Made by a program: the position numbers and the translations under genes | The notes under the pieces: generated by a model | What the model saw: the letters and a program-made list of their open reading frames with translations, nothing else | Databases searched by the model: none | What the model was told of the DNA's origin: nothing | NCBI RefSeq assembly: GCF_014851685.1 | Contig: NZ_JACVAC010000001.1 | Coordinates: 62,001 to 126,000 of the forward strand | Source: Pseudomonas sp. PDM05 | Lineage (GTDB): Bacteria > Pseudomonadota > Gammaproteobacteria > Pseudomonadales > Pseudomonadaceae | Reading direction: 5' to 3' | Length of the DNA: 64,000 nt | Shown here: positions 17,712 to 26,585 of the stretch, one piece after another | Position numbering within the stretch: the first letter of the stretch is position 1 | Layout of the letters: each line of letters starts with the position of its first letter

Positions 17712-18599
17712 ATGAACGAAGCTACCAGTCTCGCCCGCGTCGCCGTTGTGCAATTCGATCCGCAAGTCGGCACACAAAATCGCCAATCCAACCTCGATAA
17801 CAGCCTTAGCCTGGCCCTGCAAGCCGTGAACAATGGCGCCAACCTGATTGTGCTGCCGGAGCTGGCCAATACCGGTTACCTGTTCAGCAATCGCCAAGAT
17901 GCGTTCGAGCATGCCGAGTCCATTCCGGACGGCCCAAGCATCCGAGCCTGGATGGATTTTGCGCGAGACCGGCAGGTATACCTCGTCGCCGGGCTGGCGG
18001 AGCGCGAGGGCATGCAACTGTTCGACACGGCGGTGCTCTTGGGCCCGGATGGTTTGATCGGCAAGTACCGCAAGGCCCACCTGTGGAACAAGGAAAAGCT
18101 GTGGTTTACGCCGGGAAATCTTGGTTTCCCGGTGTTTGAGACGCCCATCGGCCGTATCGGCTTGCTGATTTGCTGGGACATCTGGTTCCCTGAAGTCCCG
18201 CGCATACTGACCCAGCAAGGCGCCGACATCATTTGCAGCTTGAACAACTGGGTGTGGACTCCGCCGCCGCTGTTCGATGAAGCGGGCAAATGCATGGCCT
18301 CCTACCTGACCATGACCGCCGCCCATGTCAACAACGTATTCATCGCCGCCGCCAACCGGATCGGTGAGGAACATGGGGGGCGGTACCTTGGTTGTTCGCT
18401 GATCGCTGGCACCAACGGTTGGCCAATCGGCAAAGTCGCCTCGCCGAATGAGCAGGCCATTTTGTATGCCGACATCGATCTGTCCAGCGCCCGCAGCGCA
18501 CCGATCTGGAATGATCTGAACGACCTGCAGCGGGATCGCCGCATCGACCTGTATGACGGCATGCTCGGCTATCGCCACCACCCGTGCCTGCCACGTTGA
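17712..18599 (+). CDS. nitrilase-superfamily carbon-nitrogen hydrolase
   Basis: A 295-residue cytoplasmic hydrolase with the complete catalytic set: glutamate in VLPELANTGY, lysine in KYRKAHLWNKE and cysteine in LLICWDIWFPE. It falls among amidase, beta-ureidopropionase and carbamoylase-like members rather than being clearly a true nitrilase. The start follows AGAGGTCATGATCC. It is 13 bases upstream of a membrane-protein gene with good ribosome-binding site, so the two form an operon; the partner may import the amide or nitrile substrate. Confidence 0.88.
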   Translation: MNEATSLARVAVVQFDPQVGTQNRQSNLDNSLSLALQAVNNGANLIVLPELANTGYLFSNRQDAFEHAESIPDGPSIRAWMDFARDRQVYLVAGLAEREGMQLFDTAVLLGPDGLIGKYRKAHLWNKEKLWFTPGNLGFPVFETPIGRIGLLICWDIWFPEVPRILTQQGADIICSLNNWVWTPPPLFDEAGKCMASYLTMTAAHVNNVFIAAANRIGEEHGGRYLGCSLIAGTNGWPIGKVASPNEQAILYADIDLSSARSAPIWNDLNDLQRDRRIDLYDGMLGYRHHPCLPR

Positions 18600-18612
18600 T
18601 GGGGGCAGGATC

Positions 18613-19809
18613 ATGGACTTTATCTCGACGAAACCGTCATCGGACTCGGCTGCTCGCCATCTGACGATCCTGATTGCTTTTACACTCGTCACCATCGGAA
18701 CGATCACCGCACTGTCGGTGATGTATTCATCGTCCGCGCCGGGCTATTGGCCCGCCTATAACGACATGGTAGCCGGCCTGCCTTCACCGACTGCCTGGTT
18801 GCGCTGGGTGGTCGGTGATGTCAGCGAAGTGGCGTTTTACAAACATGAGTTTGCATCTATTGGCTTGCTGCTTGGCGGTGCATTCGGTTACTGGACCAGC
18901 CGTTACGCCCAGGGCTGGCAGGGTTTCAGCATCAGCTATGGCACGGGTCTTTGGCCTTGGCTGGTGACTAGCTCATTGCTTGGGCTCTTGCTGAGCAATG
19001 CACTGTGGGGCTGGACGGTTAGTGCCGAATCCTGGCAGCCCACGTTTGCGGCATTTGTGTCGTTACCGGCGGCCATGGTGTTGCTGTTTGGAGGTGGCTG
19101 GAAGGTCACACTGAATGGTGCCCTACTCGGTGCGATTCTAGTGACGCCAAGTTGTCTGTTGTTCGTGAATTACTTATGCCTCCCGTTGGGATTGCCGGTG
19201 GTGATCGGGAATGTCCTGGGTATGGCACTGGGCAGCGTGGTGGCGTTTTTGCTGTGTCGGGCATTGCCAGGGTTGGTTAGCCGTAAACCTGAGAGCAGGG
19301 TCAATGTCCCCCCTACCACGACCGTTGCTCCACCGGACTACGGAGTTCGCTGGACATTGCGCCGAGTGTTGGCCGACTTTTCGGAAGCGCCGTTTTTTGG
19401 CAATGAATGGGCGAGCCTGGGGTTGCTCGCCGGGGTTTTGCTGGCCTATGCGTTGAATCCCTTAAGCCCTGCCTACGGGTCGGGATGGTTGCCCCATTTG
19501 GTCACGGGTCAGGCGCTGGCCTCACTACTGGGCGTCCTGTTGTGGCGTCAGCAATGGCGAAAGCGTGGGTGGTATCCGACCTATGTGCCGTTGGTGTCCG
19601 TAGTACCTGCGGCGGTGTTGACCCATGGAGGGAGCGCGAGCGTGATTGTGCTCAGTGCTTTGCTGGGAGCGCTGATCGCACCGCCATTGGCCTGCGCGAT
19701 CGCCGGGAGGCTGCCAAAGCACATGCATCCGTATATTGGCAATGTGTTGTCGATGGCGATCAGTACCGTGTTGATCGTGCCGGTAGTTGGTGCTCTGACT
19801 GCTAACTGA
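18613..19809 (+). CDS. internally duplicated polytopic membrane protein
   Basis: A 398-residue inner-membrane protein with about ten spans. The two halves align: SEVAFYKHEFASIGLLLGG with SEAPFFGNEWASLGLLAGV, YGTGLWPWLVTSSLLGLLLS with YGSGWLPHLVTGQALASLLG, and VVIGNVLGMALGSVV with PYIGNVLSMAISTVL. It is thus an internal duplication of a roughly 160-residue unit. I do not recognise the family. The ATG at 18613 has GGGGGCAGGATC upstream and follows the hydrolase gene by 13 bases. A transport role for the hydrolase substrate is inferred from that pairing. Confidence 0.75.
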   Translation: MDFISTKPSSDSAARHLTILIAFTLVTIGTITALSVMYSSSAPGYWPAYNDMVAGLPSPTAWLRWVVGDVSEVAFYKHEFASIGLLLGGAFGYWTSRYAQGWQGFSISYGTGLWPWLVTSSLLGLLLSNALWGWTVSAESWQPTFAAFVSLPAAMVLLFGGGWKVTLNGALLGAILVTPSCLLFVNYLCLPLGLPVVIGNVLGMALGSVVAFLLCRALPGLVSRKPESRVNVPPTTTVAPPDYGVRWTLRRVLADFSEAPFFGNEWASLGLLAGVLLAYALNPLSPAYGSGWLPHLVTGQALASLLGVLLWRQQWRKRGWYPTYVPLVSVVPAAVLTHGGSASVIVLSALLGALIAPPLACAIAGRLPKHMHPYIGNVLSMAISTVLIVPVVGALTAN

Positions 19810-19819
19810 CTCTGGGGAA

Positions 19820-19851
19820 ATGACGAGTGTCTTTGTCAATGCACTCGTCAT
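19820..19851. repeat. perfect stem-loop between convergent genes
   Basis: ATGACGAGTG and CACTCGTCAT form a perfect ten-base stem around a 12-base loop. It lies between the ends of the forward membrane-protein gene and the reverse acetyltransferase gene. No T-tract follows on either strand, so it is at best a weak bidirectional terminator or a transcript-end stabiliser. Confidence 0.5.
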
Positions 19852-19889
19852 CCGGAAGGTCTCAGCCTGCCTGGAAACACCGGGCCGAT

Positions 19890-20327
19890 TCAATCAAATC
19901 GCTTCTGCATAAAAAACCGGTTGTATCCAGCGACAGGATAATCCTTAAGTTCTCCAAATAGGCTGAAGCCCAAGCGGCGGTAAAAGTCCGGGGCCTGGAA
20001 AGAGAATGTGTCCAGCCAGATACCTTGGCAGCCTTTCTCACGCGCCTGAGCTTCCGCCCTGGCCATCAACTTTGCGCCCAGGCCCTGCCCTCGCGCCGCT
20101 TCGGGCACCACCAGCAATTCAACGAATAACCACTGTCCAGAAATTCTCGCGTATAGCCCACCTTGAGTGGCGCCCACGTCATCCTTGATTAAAAGCGCAA
20201 ACTTTTCAGTTTCGATAAGGCCCGCTTGGGCTTGGTTGTATTCTTTCAATGGAGCCAGAATCGCTTGGTAGTCGACCTCTTGCGGCGCGTCATTCAGCTC
20301 TATCCGTAAGCCCACGGGGTTCTCCAT
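19890..20327 (-). CDS. GNAT family N-acetyltransferase
   Basis: A 145-residue acetyltransferase. Motif A is VELLVVPEAARGQGLGAKLMARAE and motif B is FSFQAPDFYRRLGFSLFGEL. It resembles the widespread group with a GIWLDTFSFQAPDFY signature. The start has only a weak ribosome-binding site. The 395 bases to its right, up to 20722, contain no gene or RNA that I can support. Confidence 0.82.
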   Translation of the reverse strand: MENPVGLRIELNDAPQEVDYQAILAPLKEYNQAQAGLIETEKFALLIKDDVGATQGGLYARISGQWLFVELLVVPEAARGQGLGAKLMARAEAQAREKGCQGIWLDTFSFQAPDFYRRLGFSLFGELKDYPVAGYNRFFMQKRFD

Positions 20328-20722
20328 TCAAGTAGTTTGTGGTTAAACGACTGCCCAACCATTGCTCCGGTTGCGTTTCGACGACACACGCGACAAAACA
20401 ATTACGAAAACCAGAGAAAGGAGACAGGGGAGATACGCATCCAGCATCCGCTGGTGTGCAGTTCCCACGACATTCGCCCGAAAACGCGCAAGCGGATTCC
20501 AGATATGGGCGATGCCAGCGGCATTGTTAGAAGCCGCCTGACCTCTCTGGACCAAGAAGCCGATCAGGCGCTTATATTTGCCCGCCAATTCGGCAGCAGC
20601 GCAGGCACTCTGCGTCATTGGCGCTTAACCGTGCGATTCCCGTGAGGCGAACATTTCATCAGAGATGGAAACCTTTTTAGTGCTTCCGTGACTGGTAAAA
20701 GACGCCCCCGAACATTAAATCG

Positions 20723-21214
20723 TTATTTGGCTTGGCGAAGCACAAGCTCTGACAGACGGGTCTTAACCCGGAAGCAGAATTCACGGATTTGAAATTGATA
20801 AGCCGGCATAACCATGTAGTTCAAATCAGGACCCAGCGAGTCTTTGATTTCCATGTATTTTGCAGTCTTGGCCGCAATGCCTTGGTATTCCGCCTCGTAT
20901 TTAGCGTAAGACGCTTTGTTGTAAACCTTCAAAACATCCAACTCTTTACGGCATTGCTCAGCGCGATTTTGGTTCAAGTTTGTTTCAGAGTCTGACTGAT
21001 CGGCCTCAGCAGAAGCGTGGGCTTGCGCGCCAGCACTGGCGGCGGGTGCAGCCTCATATCGCACAGTATAGGGTGTCGAAGGTGCGGCTTCAGGTGGAGC
21101 TTGTTGTACTACGGCAGGAGGCGGCGTCACTTCTTTAGGTTTTTCTGGAGTTTTCGTAGCGCATCCCGAGAGGGCAAGTCCTACCACTACAACGATGCCA
21201 CACATTTTATCCAT
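20723..21214 (-). CDS. hypothetical lipoprotein with proline/alanine-rich linker
   Basis: A 163-residue protein. The ATG at 21214 gives MDKMCGIVVVVGLALSGC, a textbook lipoprotein signal with lipobox LSGC. A Pro/Ala/Glu-rich low-complexity linker follows (about residues 20-65), then a helical C-terminal domain with two cysteines. GGTGGAACCG precedes the start. The longer in-frame start would bury the signal peptide. No family is recognised. To its right, 21215-21658 contains one IS-end-like repeat and no supported gene. Confidence 0.65.
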   Translation of the reverse strand: MDKMCGIVVVVGLALSGCATKTPEKPKEVTPPPAVVQQAPPEAAPSTPYTVRYEAAPAASAGAQAHASAEADQSDSETNLNQNRAEQCRKELDVLKVYNKASYAKYEAEYQGIAAKTAKYMEIKDSLGPDLNYMVMPAYQFQIREFCFRVKTRLSELVLRQAK

Positions 21215-21536
21215 CGGTTCCACCAAAAAGTAATTACGGCTGGCTGAGTCGTTAGGTTCTGGGTAAAAGTAAAAACTCACTCAATGATCGAGTGTAAATT
21301 TTCTACCAGCCTCAAGGCGCTCAGCCCCTCTTCCTTGAGTACACAGATGAAGGATAGTAGTAAAAAAACAAAGACATGACGAGAAAAAGCTCGCCAGAAA
21401 AGCCACAGAGTTAGTGGGACATTTTCGGTGGGACCAAGCTGCGCATATACCCTGATTGCATCGCGCCTGGTTCCTACATTTGCGAGCATCACCGTCGTCA
21501 GTGATCGGGGATGGTGGGCGTCCACGACCACGAGTC

Positions 21537-21568
21537 TGCAAAGTGTCTGGAGAATTCGGGGCGATTTA
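21537..21568. repeat. possible IS terminal-repeat remnant, copy 1
   Basis: This 32-base string (beginning TGCAAAGTGTCTGGAGAATT) matches the string at 36790-36821 at 27 of 32 positions, all differences being transitions. Its pattern, read in reverse (GAATCGCCCC then TCTCCAGACAC), resembles IS3-family ends. No transposase gene is near. Confidence 0.4.
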
Positions 21569-21658
21569 CTTAGAAACTGCGGGTAACACAGTCAATCAAC
21601 AACTCGCATAGTTTGCTGTTAAAACGGCCCCAACAGCTCTTCATCGGTGCGCCTCACC

Positions 21659-24316
21659 ATGAAACAACAGTCCCCCGCTCATTCATCCAATGCTTGGTAT
21701 TGGATCGGTAAACTCACCCCTCCACAGCCAATGCTCACCTCAGTTGTGCGTGAGGCCTTGCTGGCTTCCATGCAAACGAACGCCCTTGTCCCATTGACAC
21801 TGCTGACGGCCCCCGCTGGTTACGGTAAAACCACGCTGCTGATGCAATCGCACGCAGCCATACGGCAGCAGACACCCAAGGCAATAGTGGCCTGGTTGTC
21901 ACTGGACGAGTCTGACGCAGACCCCAATCGCTTCCTCGCGTACCTGATCCTTTCGCTGGACCATGCCGGTGTTGCGCTGGCGCACTTGCCGCGCCTGGCA
22001 GCCTTGCAAGCCTTGGATGTACAACCACAACGCACGATCCAGGCGCTACTGCGCGCGCTTGCCGAGGAAGATCGGGCGATCACGCTTTTTTTGGATGACT
22101 ATCACCTTGCCGCCAGCCCGGAAGTGAGTTCGATACTAGGTGTATTAACAGAGCAAGCCGCGTCGGGCTTGCGTTGGGTGGTCGCCAGCAGGACCCGTCC
22201 GGACTGGCCGCTGTCACGCTGGAAAGCCAAAGGCTGGGTACACGAGATCAGCGCCCGGGAGTTGATCCTGTCCTTGCACGAGGTGCGTGGCATTCTAGGC
22301 AATGGACTGGATGAGAACGACCTATGTCGCGTACACATCGCGACCGAGGGATGGGCCGTGGCAGTGCAATTGGCACGCCTCTGGCGTACCAGCATTGACG
22401 GCTCGGTGTATGGCTTGACAGCGTTCTCCGGGGGAGTGACGGACGTTGCGAACTACCTCACCGCGCATGTATTCAACAGCCTGTCCGCGGACTGCCAATC
22501 ACTGCTGCTACAGACCTCTTTGTTGCAACGGTTCAATGCCGATTTGGCAGATGCGGTGCGCGGCCGCCATGACAGCGCAGACCTCTTCAGGCAACTATCG
22601 CACCTCGACACGCTACTGATTCCCCTGGACCCCGAACGCCAGTGGTTTCGCTATCACGCATTGCTACGTGACTTCCTGCGCTTGCGTATCGACAGTCATC
22701 AAGCCCAGGCAATTCACCGCGCCGCCGCACATTGGTTGGCGCAGCAACAGGACTGGAGCCAAGCCATTCATCACGCGCTCAAGGCGGGGGACATCCCACT
22801 GGCGGTGAACCTGGTGGTCAGCGCAGGCGGCTGGGAACTGGTGCTGCACCATGGCATTCGTTACGCCCAGGGTTTGTTGAGTCAGTTCGACGCCGCTACC
22901 TGCAATACCCAACCGGACCTCCTGCTGCTCCAAGCCTACCTGCACGCCAAGCTGGGCGATCACAAATTGTCCACACAGCTGTTGCACCTGGCCCGTGGTT
23001 CGGTGGTCGGGGATGCACGACTGGCCCGAGACTTTCATGTTATCCAAACCTTGGCGAATGCTTACCAGGACTGCTTTGAGTGCCTTGATGCTGATGTTAC
23101 GACGTTCCATAGCAGCCCCTATCCCCTTGACCAGACCCTCGCGCAAGCCACGCTGGAGTGCGTGCACGCACTGGCGGACCTGACGCGCGGCGAGTTGGTT
23201 GCGAGCCTGCGCACCATCAGGGACGCTCACGTCAAAATGCGCGTGATCGCCAGCCCGCGTGGCGAAAACTACTGCCGGATCCATGAAGCCCAGGCCCTGG
23301 CGTTATCAGGGTCTATCAACGAAGCCGCTACATTGGTGGACGAGGCACTGACATTTGCCGACGGCCATTTTGGTCAGGAGAGTTCGCTGCGGGCCCTGGT
23401 CGGCTGCTTCAAGGCACGCCAGCTCTATTGGCAAGGTACTTGGTCCGAAATCCAGCCGTGGCTGGACGACGGCTGGGCTGCATTGGAACACGCCGATGGC
23501 TGGCTGGATGTGGTTGCGATGACGGCGGAGGTAGCGTGGCGTTCGCGGTTACGCAGCCATGGGTTGCATGCCGCACTGCAGGAGTTGGACCATGCCGACC
23601 ACCTGGCGCACGCGCGCCAGTGGCCACGGTTATTGTGTCTGGTACAGGCCTGGCGCATCGATGCCCAGGTACAGAGTGGGCAACTGCATGCCGCTCGCCA
23701 AGCGCTCCTGCAGGCCAATCTGGAACAGATTGCAGGTCAGCGCGAAGACTGGCGTAGTCAGGAAGCTGCCAGCCTGGCATTGGGCCGCTTGCGATTGCTC
23801 AGCGGTCGCTCGGGCGCCGCATGGACCGACCTTCAACGAACCGCTGAAGAGATGGAGAACAAAGGTCTGCGTCTACCCGCCTGGCGCTTGAGGTTGATGG
23901 CCCTGGCCGCGGCGAAAAACGGCCGGCAGCTCCAAGCCGAAGAACTCGACATGGCCCTTGCCCCGATCATGCAGTACGCCCTGCCCGGCCTGTTGCTGGA
24001 AGTCGGCCCCAGCCTGCTGCCGGCACTGGAAGCCTACCCCAAACCCACAACACTACTGACCACAGCCATCACGCGACTGCGCGGCTGGCGCTCGCACCCA
24101 ACGCCGGCGCACATGGCCCTGAGTGGCAAGGAAGCGCAGATACTGGAGCTGCTTGTCAGCGGTCAATCCAACAAGGCCATCGCCCTCGCCCTGGACATCT
24201 CCGAGAACACGGTAAAGTTCCACCTCAAACACCTGTTCGCCAAGCTGGGCGTGGACAACCGCACCGCGGCAATCAGCGCTGCAATACGCCAAGGCCACCT
24301 CGACACCACGTTCTAA
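21659..24316 (+). CDS. MalT-like LuxR-family transcriptional regulator
   Basis: A protein of about 885 residues of the large ATP-dependent LuxR class. Near the N-terminus is the nucleotide-binding motif TAPAGYGKTTLL, typical of STAND regulators such as MalT. A long helical, TPR-like middle region follows. The C-terminus is a LuxR helix-turn-helix (LSGKEAQILELLVSGQSNKAIALALDISENTVKFH split over the helices). A GTG four codons before the chosen ATG is also possible. It lies 171 bases upstream of the HyuA gene on the same strand and is the probable inducer-responsive activator of that operon. Confidence 0.88.
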   Translation: MKQQSPAHSSNAWYWIGKLTPPQPMLTSVVREALLASMQTNALVPLTLLTAPAGYGKTTLLMQSHAAIRQQTPKAIVAWLSLDESDADPNRFLAYLILSLDHAGVALAHLPRLAALQALDVQPQRTIQALLRALAEEDRAITLFLDDYHLAASPEVSSILGVLTEQAASGLRWVVASRTRPDWPLSRWKAKGWVHEISARELILSLHEVRGILGNGLDENDLCRVHIATEGWAVAVQLARLWRTSIDGSVYGLTAFSGGVTDVANYLTAHVFNSLSADCQSLLLQTSLLQRFNADLADAVRGRHDSADLFRQLSHLDTLLIPLDPERQWFRYHALLRDFLRLRIDSHQAQAIHRAAAHWLAQQQDWSQAIHHALKAGDIPLAVNLVVSAGGWELVLHHGIRYAQGLLSQFDAATCNTQPDLLLLQAYLHAKLGDHKLSTQLLHLARGSVVGDARLARDFHVIQTLANAYQDCFECLDADVTTFHSSPYPLDQTLAQATLECVHALADLTRGELVASLRTIRDAHVKMRVIASPRGENYCRIHEAQALALSGSINEAATLVDEALTFADGHFGQESSLRALVGCFKARQLYWQGTWSEIQPWLDDGWAALEHADGWLDVVAMTAEVAWRSRLRSHGLHAALQELDHADHLAHARQWPRLLCLVQAWRIDAQVQSGQLHAARQALLQANLEQIAGQREDWRSQEAASLALGRLRLLSGRSGAAWTDLQRTAEEMENKGLRLPAWRLRLMALAAAKNGRQLQAEELDMALAPIMQYALPGLLLEVGPSLLPALEAYPKPTTLLTTAITRLRGWRSHPTPAHMALSGKEAQILELLVSGQSNKAIALALDISENTVKFHLKHLFAKLGVDNRTAAISAAIRQGHLDTTF

Positions 24317-24487
24317 GCCACCAACCCACCCAGGCGGGTAGGTCTTGCCACCTATCGGCCTGCGACCTACCCGCCCCATCTGTGGCCCCCCGCCCAGCGC
24401 CCTGCCTAGCATCGTGACCATCAGCAATGAGGGGCGCCATGCCGTCCTTCTCCTGCTTGCGACAAGACACGATCCAGGAGACGAACC

Positions 24488-26572
24488 GTGCAGAAAAGCC
24501 GAAAAACCGTGCGCGTAGCCACCGATGTGGGCGGCACCTTTACTGACCTTGTGTACTTCGAAAGTGATCCCGTCACCGGCCAGCAGACCCTGCGTACGGC
24601 GAAGGTGGACACCACGCCACCGAACTTTGCCCAAGGCATTCTCAATGTCATCAAAAAGGCACGGGTAACGCTTTCGGAAGTCGACTTCCTCGCCCACGGC
24701 ACCACTGTTGTCATCAACGCGCTTACCGAACGGCGTGGGGTCAAGACCGCGCTGATCACCACCCGAGGCTTTCGCGACATCCTGGAAATTGCCCGGGCCA
24801 ACCGCCCAGACTATTTCAACCTGAAATGGGTCAAACCTGCGCCGTTTGTGCCGCGCTACCTACGCCGGGAAATCACCGAGCGCCTGCACACCGACGGCCG
24901 TGAGCGCGAGCCTGTAATACTCGATGAGCTGCCCGCCATCATCGACGCCTTGCGCGCCGATGGCGTGCAAGCCATTGCTATTTGCCTGCTGCATGCCTAC
25001 GCCAACCCCAGCCACGAGCAGGCGGTATTGGCCGAAGTGAAGCGGCTGTGGCCTGAAGTATCGGTGGTCGCTTCACATCAGATCACCCGTGAATGGCGCG
25101 AGTACGAGCGCTCCAGCACCACCGTGCTGTCGGCCTACGTGCAACCGATAGCGGCGCGCTACCTCGATGAACTGGAGGCGGGTCTGCGCAGCGCAGGTTA
25201 CGAGGCGCCGCTGTATATCATGCAGTCCAATTGCGGCGTTGACAGTGTGGCCCACGCCAGGGACATCCCGATCACCATGGTCGAGTCCGGACCGGCCAGC
25301 GGTTTCTGGGCGGCCGCCGAGTTGGGACGCTTGATTGGCGAACCCAACCTGCTGGGGCTCGACATCGGCGGCACCACGGCCAAATGCGCACTGATCCGCG
25401 ATGGCCAGGTCGCGATCAAGACGGACTACTGGATCGAACGTGACCGCCTCAATGCCGGTTACCCCATCATGGTGCCCGTGGTGGACCTGGTGGAAATCGG
25501 CAACGGCGGCGGCTCCATTGCCTGGGTCGACGGGTTTGACAAGCTGCATGTCGGCCCGCAATCAGCGGGCGCCCTGCCCGGCCCGGCGGCGTACGGTAAC
25601 GGTGGTACCGACATCACCACCACGGATGCCAACCTGGCACTCGGCCGGATCAACCCGGCGTACTTCTGCGGCGGCGAAGTGGTAGCCGACCTACAAGCAG
25701 TAGCGGACGGCTTCAGCCTGCTCAGCGAACGCTTGGATCTGCCTGCCGATGAAATTGCCCGTGGTGTGGTGCGCCTGGCCAATAACAACATGGTCAACGC
25801 CCTGAAGCTGGTGTCGCTCAGCCGTGGTCACGATCCCCGGGACCTGACCCTGATGGCCTTTGGCGGCGGTGGCGCGCTGCATGCAGTCGCCTTGGCTCAA
25901 GAGCTGGGCGTCAAAAAAGTCATCGTCCCGCGCGGCGCCTCAGTGTTTTCAGCCTGGGGCATGACCCTGTCGGACTTACGCCGCGACCTGTTTATCAATC
26001 GTTTTGTCGACACCACCCAGCCACAGGCACAGGCGCACACCCAGGCGTTCCTGAACGAACTGATGGCCTCGGCCCGCGAGCAGTTCATTGCCGAGGCTGT
26101 GCCCCCGGAACGGGTCGAATTGAAGGTCAATTGCAAGCTGCGCTACCAGAACCAGGAACACTCGGTCGAAGTGCCGCTGGACGCCGATGAACACCTCGAA
26201 CGTGACTGGGCACACATCGAGCATCGTTTTCACACCCTGTACGAACAGCATTACACCTACTGCCTGGACGCTCCCGTGGAGATCGTCGGCTTCCACCTGG
26301 TCGCCATCGCGCAAATTGACAAGCTGATTCCCGAATCGCTTGCAGTGACAGGGCGAACGCTTGAGGCCGCACGCAAGGGCCACCGCGTCGTCGACTACGC
26401 AACCGATGGCATCCACGACGCGGCCATCTACGACTACGCCCTGCTGGAACCCCAAATGTGTTTCCACGGCCCCGCCATCATTGAAGACGCCGGCACCACC
26501 GTCGTCGTTCATCCACAAAACCGGGTGCATGTGGATCGCTTCGGCAATCTGCACATCACGATCAACGGCTGA
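24488..26572 (+). CDS. hyuA: hydantoinase/oxoprolinase subunit A (HyuA)
   Basis: A 694-residue subunit of the ATP-dependent hydantoinase/oxoprolinase/acetone carboxylase superfamily. ASKHA-type phosphate-binding motifs are visible: ATDVGGTFTDLVYF at the N-terminus and LGLDIGGTTAKCALI near residue 290. The GTG start has AGGAG seven bases before it. The subunit pairs with HyuB encoded 13 bases downstream. Substrates of the superfamily include N-methylhydantoin, hydantoins and 5-oxoproline; which applies here cannot be read from sequence. Confidence 0.9.
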   Translation: MQKSRKTVRVATDVGGTFTDLVYFESDPVTGQQTLRTAKVDTTPPNFAQGILNVIKKARVTLSEVDFLAHGTTVVINALTERRGVKTALITTRGFRDILEIARANRPDYFNLKWVKPAPFVPRYLRREITERLHTDGREREPVILDELPAIIDALRADGVQAIAICLLHAYANPSHEQAVLAEVKRLWPEVSVVASHQITREWREYERSSTTVLSAYVQPIAARYLDELEAGLRSAGYEAPLYIMQSNCGVDSVAHARDIPITMVESGPASGFWAAAELGRLIGEPNLLGLDIGGTTAKCALIRDGQVAIKTDYWIERDRLNAGYPIMVPVVDLVEIGNGGGSIAWVDGFDKLHVGPQSAGALPGPAAYGNGGTDITTTDANLALGRINPAYFCGGEVVADLQAVADGFSLLSERLDLPADEIARGVVRLANNNMVNALKLVSLSRGHDPRDLTLMAFGGGGALHAVALAQELGVKKVIVPRGASVFSAWGMTLSDLRRDLFINRFVDTTQPQAQAHTQAFLNELMASAREQFIAEAVPPERVELKVNCKLRYQNQEHSVEVPLDADEHLERDWAHIEHRFHTLYEQHYTYCLDAPVEIVGFHLVAIAQIDKLIPESLAVTGRTLEAARKGHRVVDYATDGIHDAAIYDYALLEPQMCFHGPAIIEDAGTTVVVHPQNRVHVDRFGNLHITING

Positions 26573-26585
26573 CGGGAGTCTCGCC

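Noticed and set aside
20330..20720. Short frames on both strands and a possible integron attC-like core
   Set aside because: A GCCCAAC-like heptamer is present but there is no paired GTTRRRY core at suitable distance and no cassette structure. The frames lack start signals and family similarity.
21277..21541. Two overlapping reverse frames of about 85 codons before the LuxR gene
   Set aside because: No ribosome-binding site or recognisable protein; the region contains an IS-end-like repeat.
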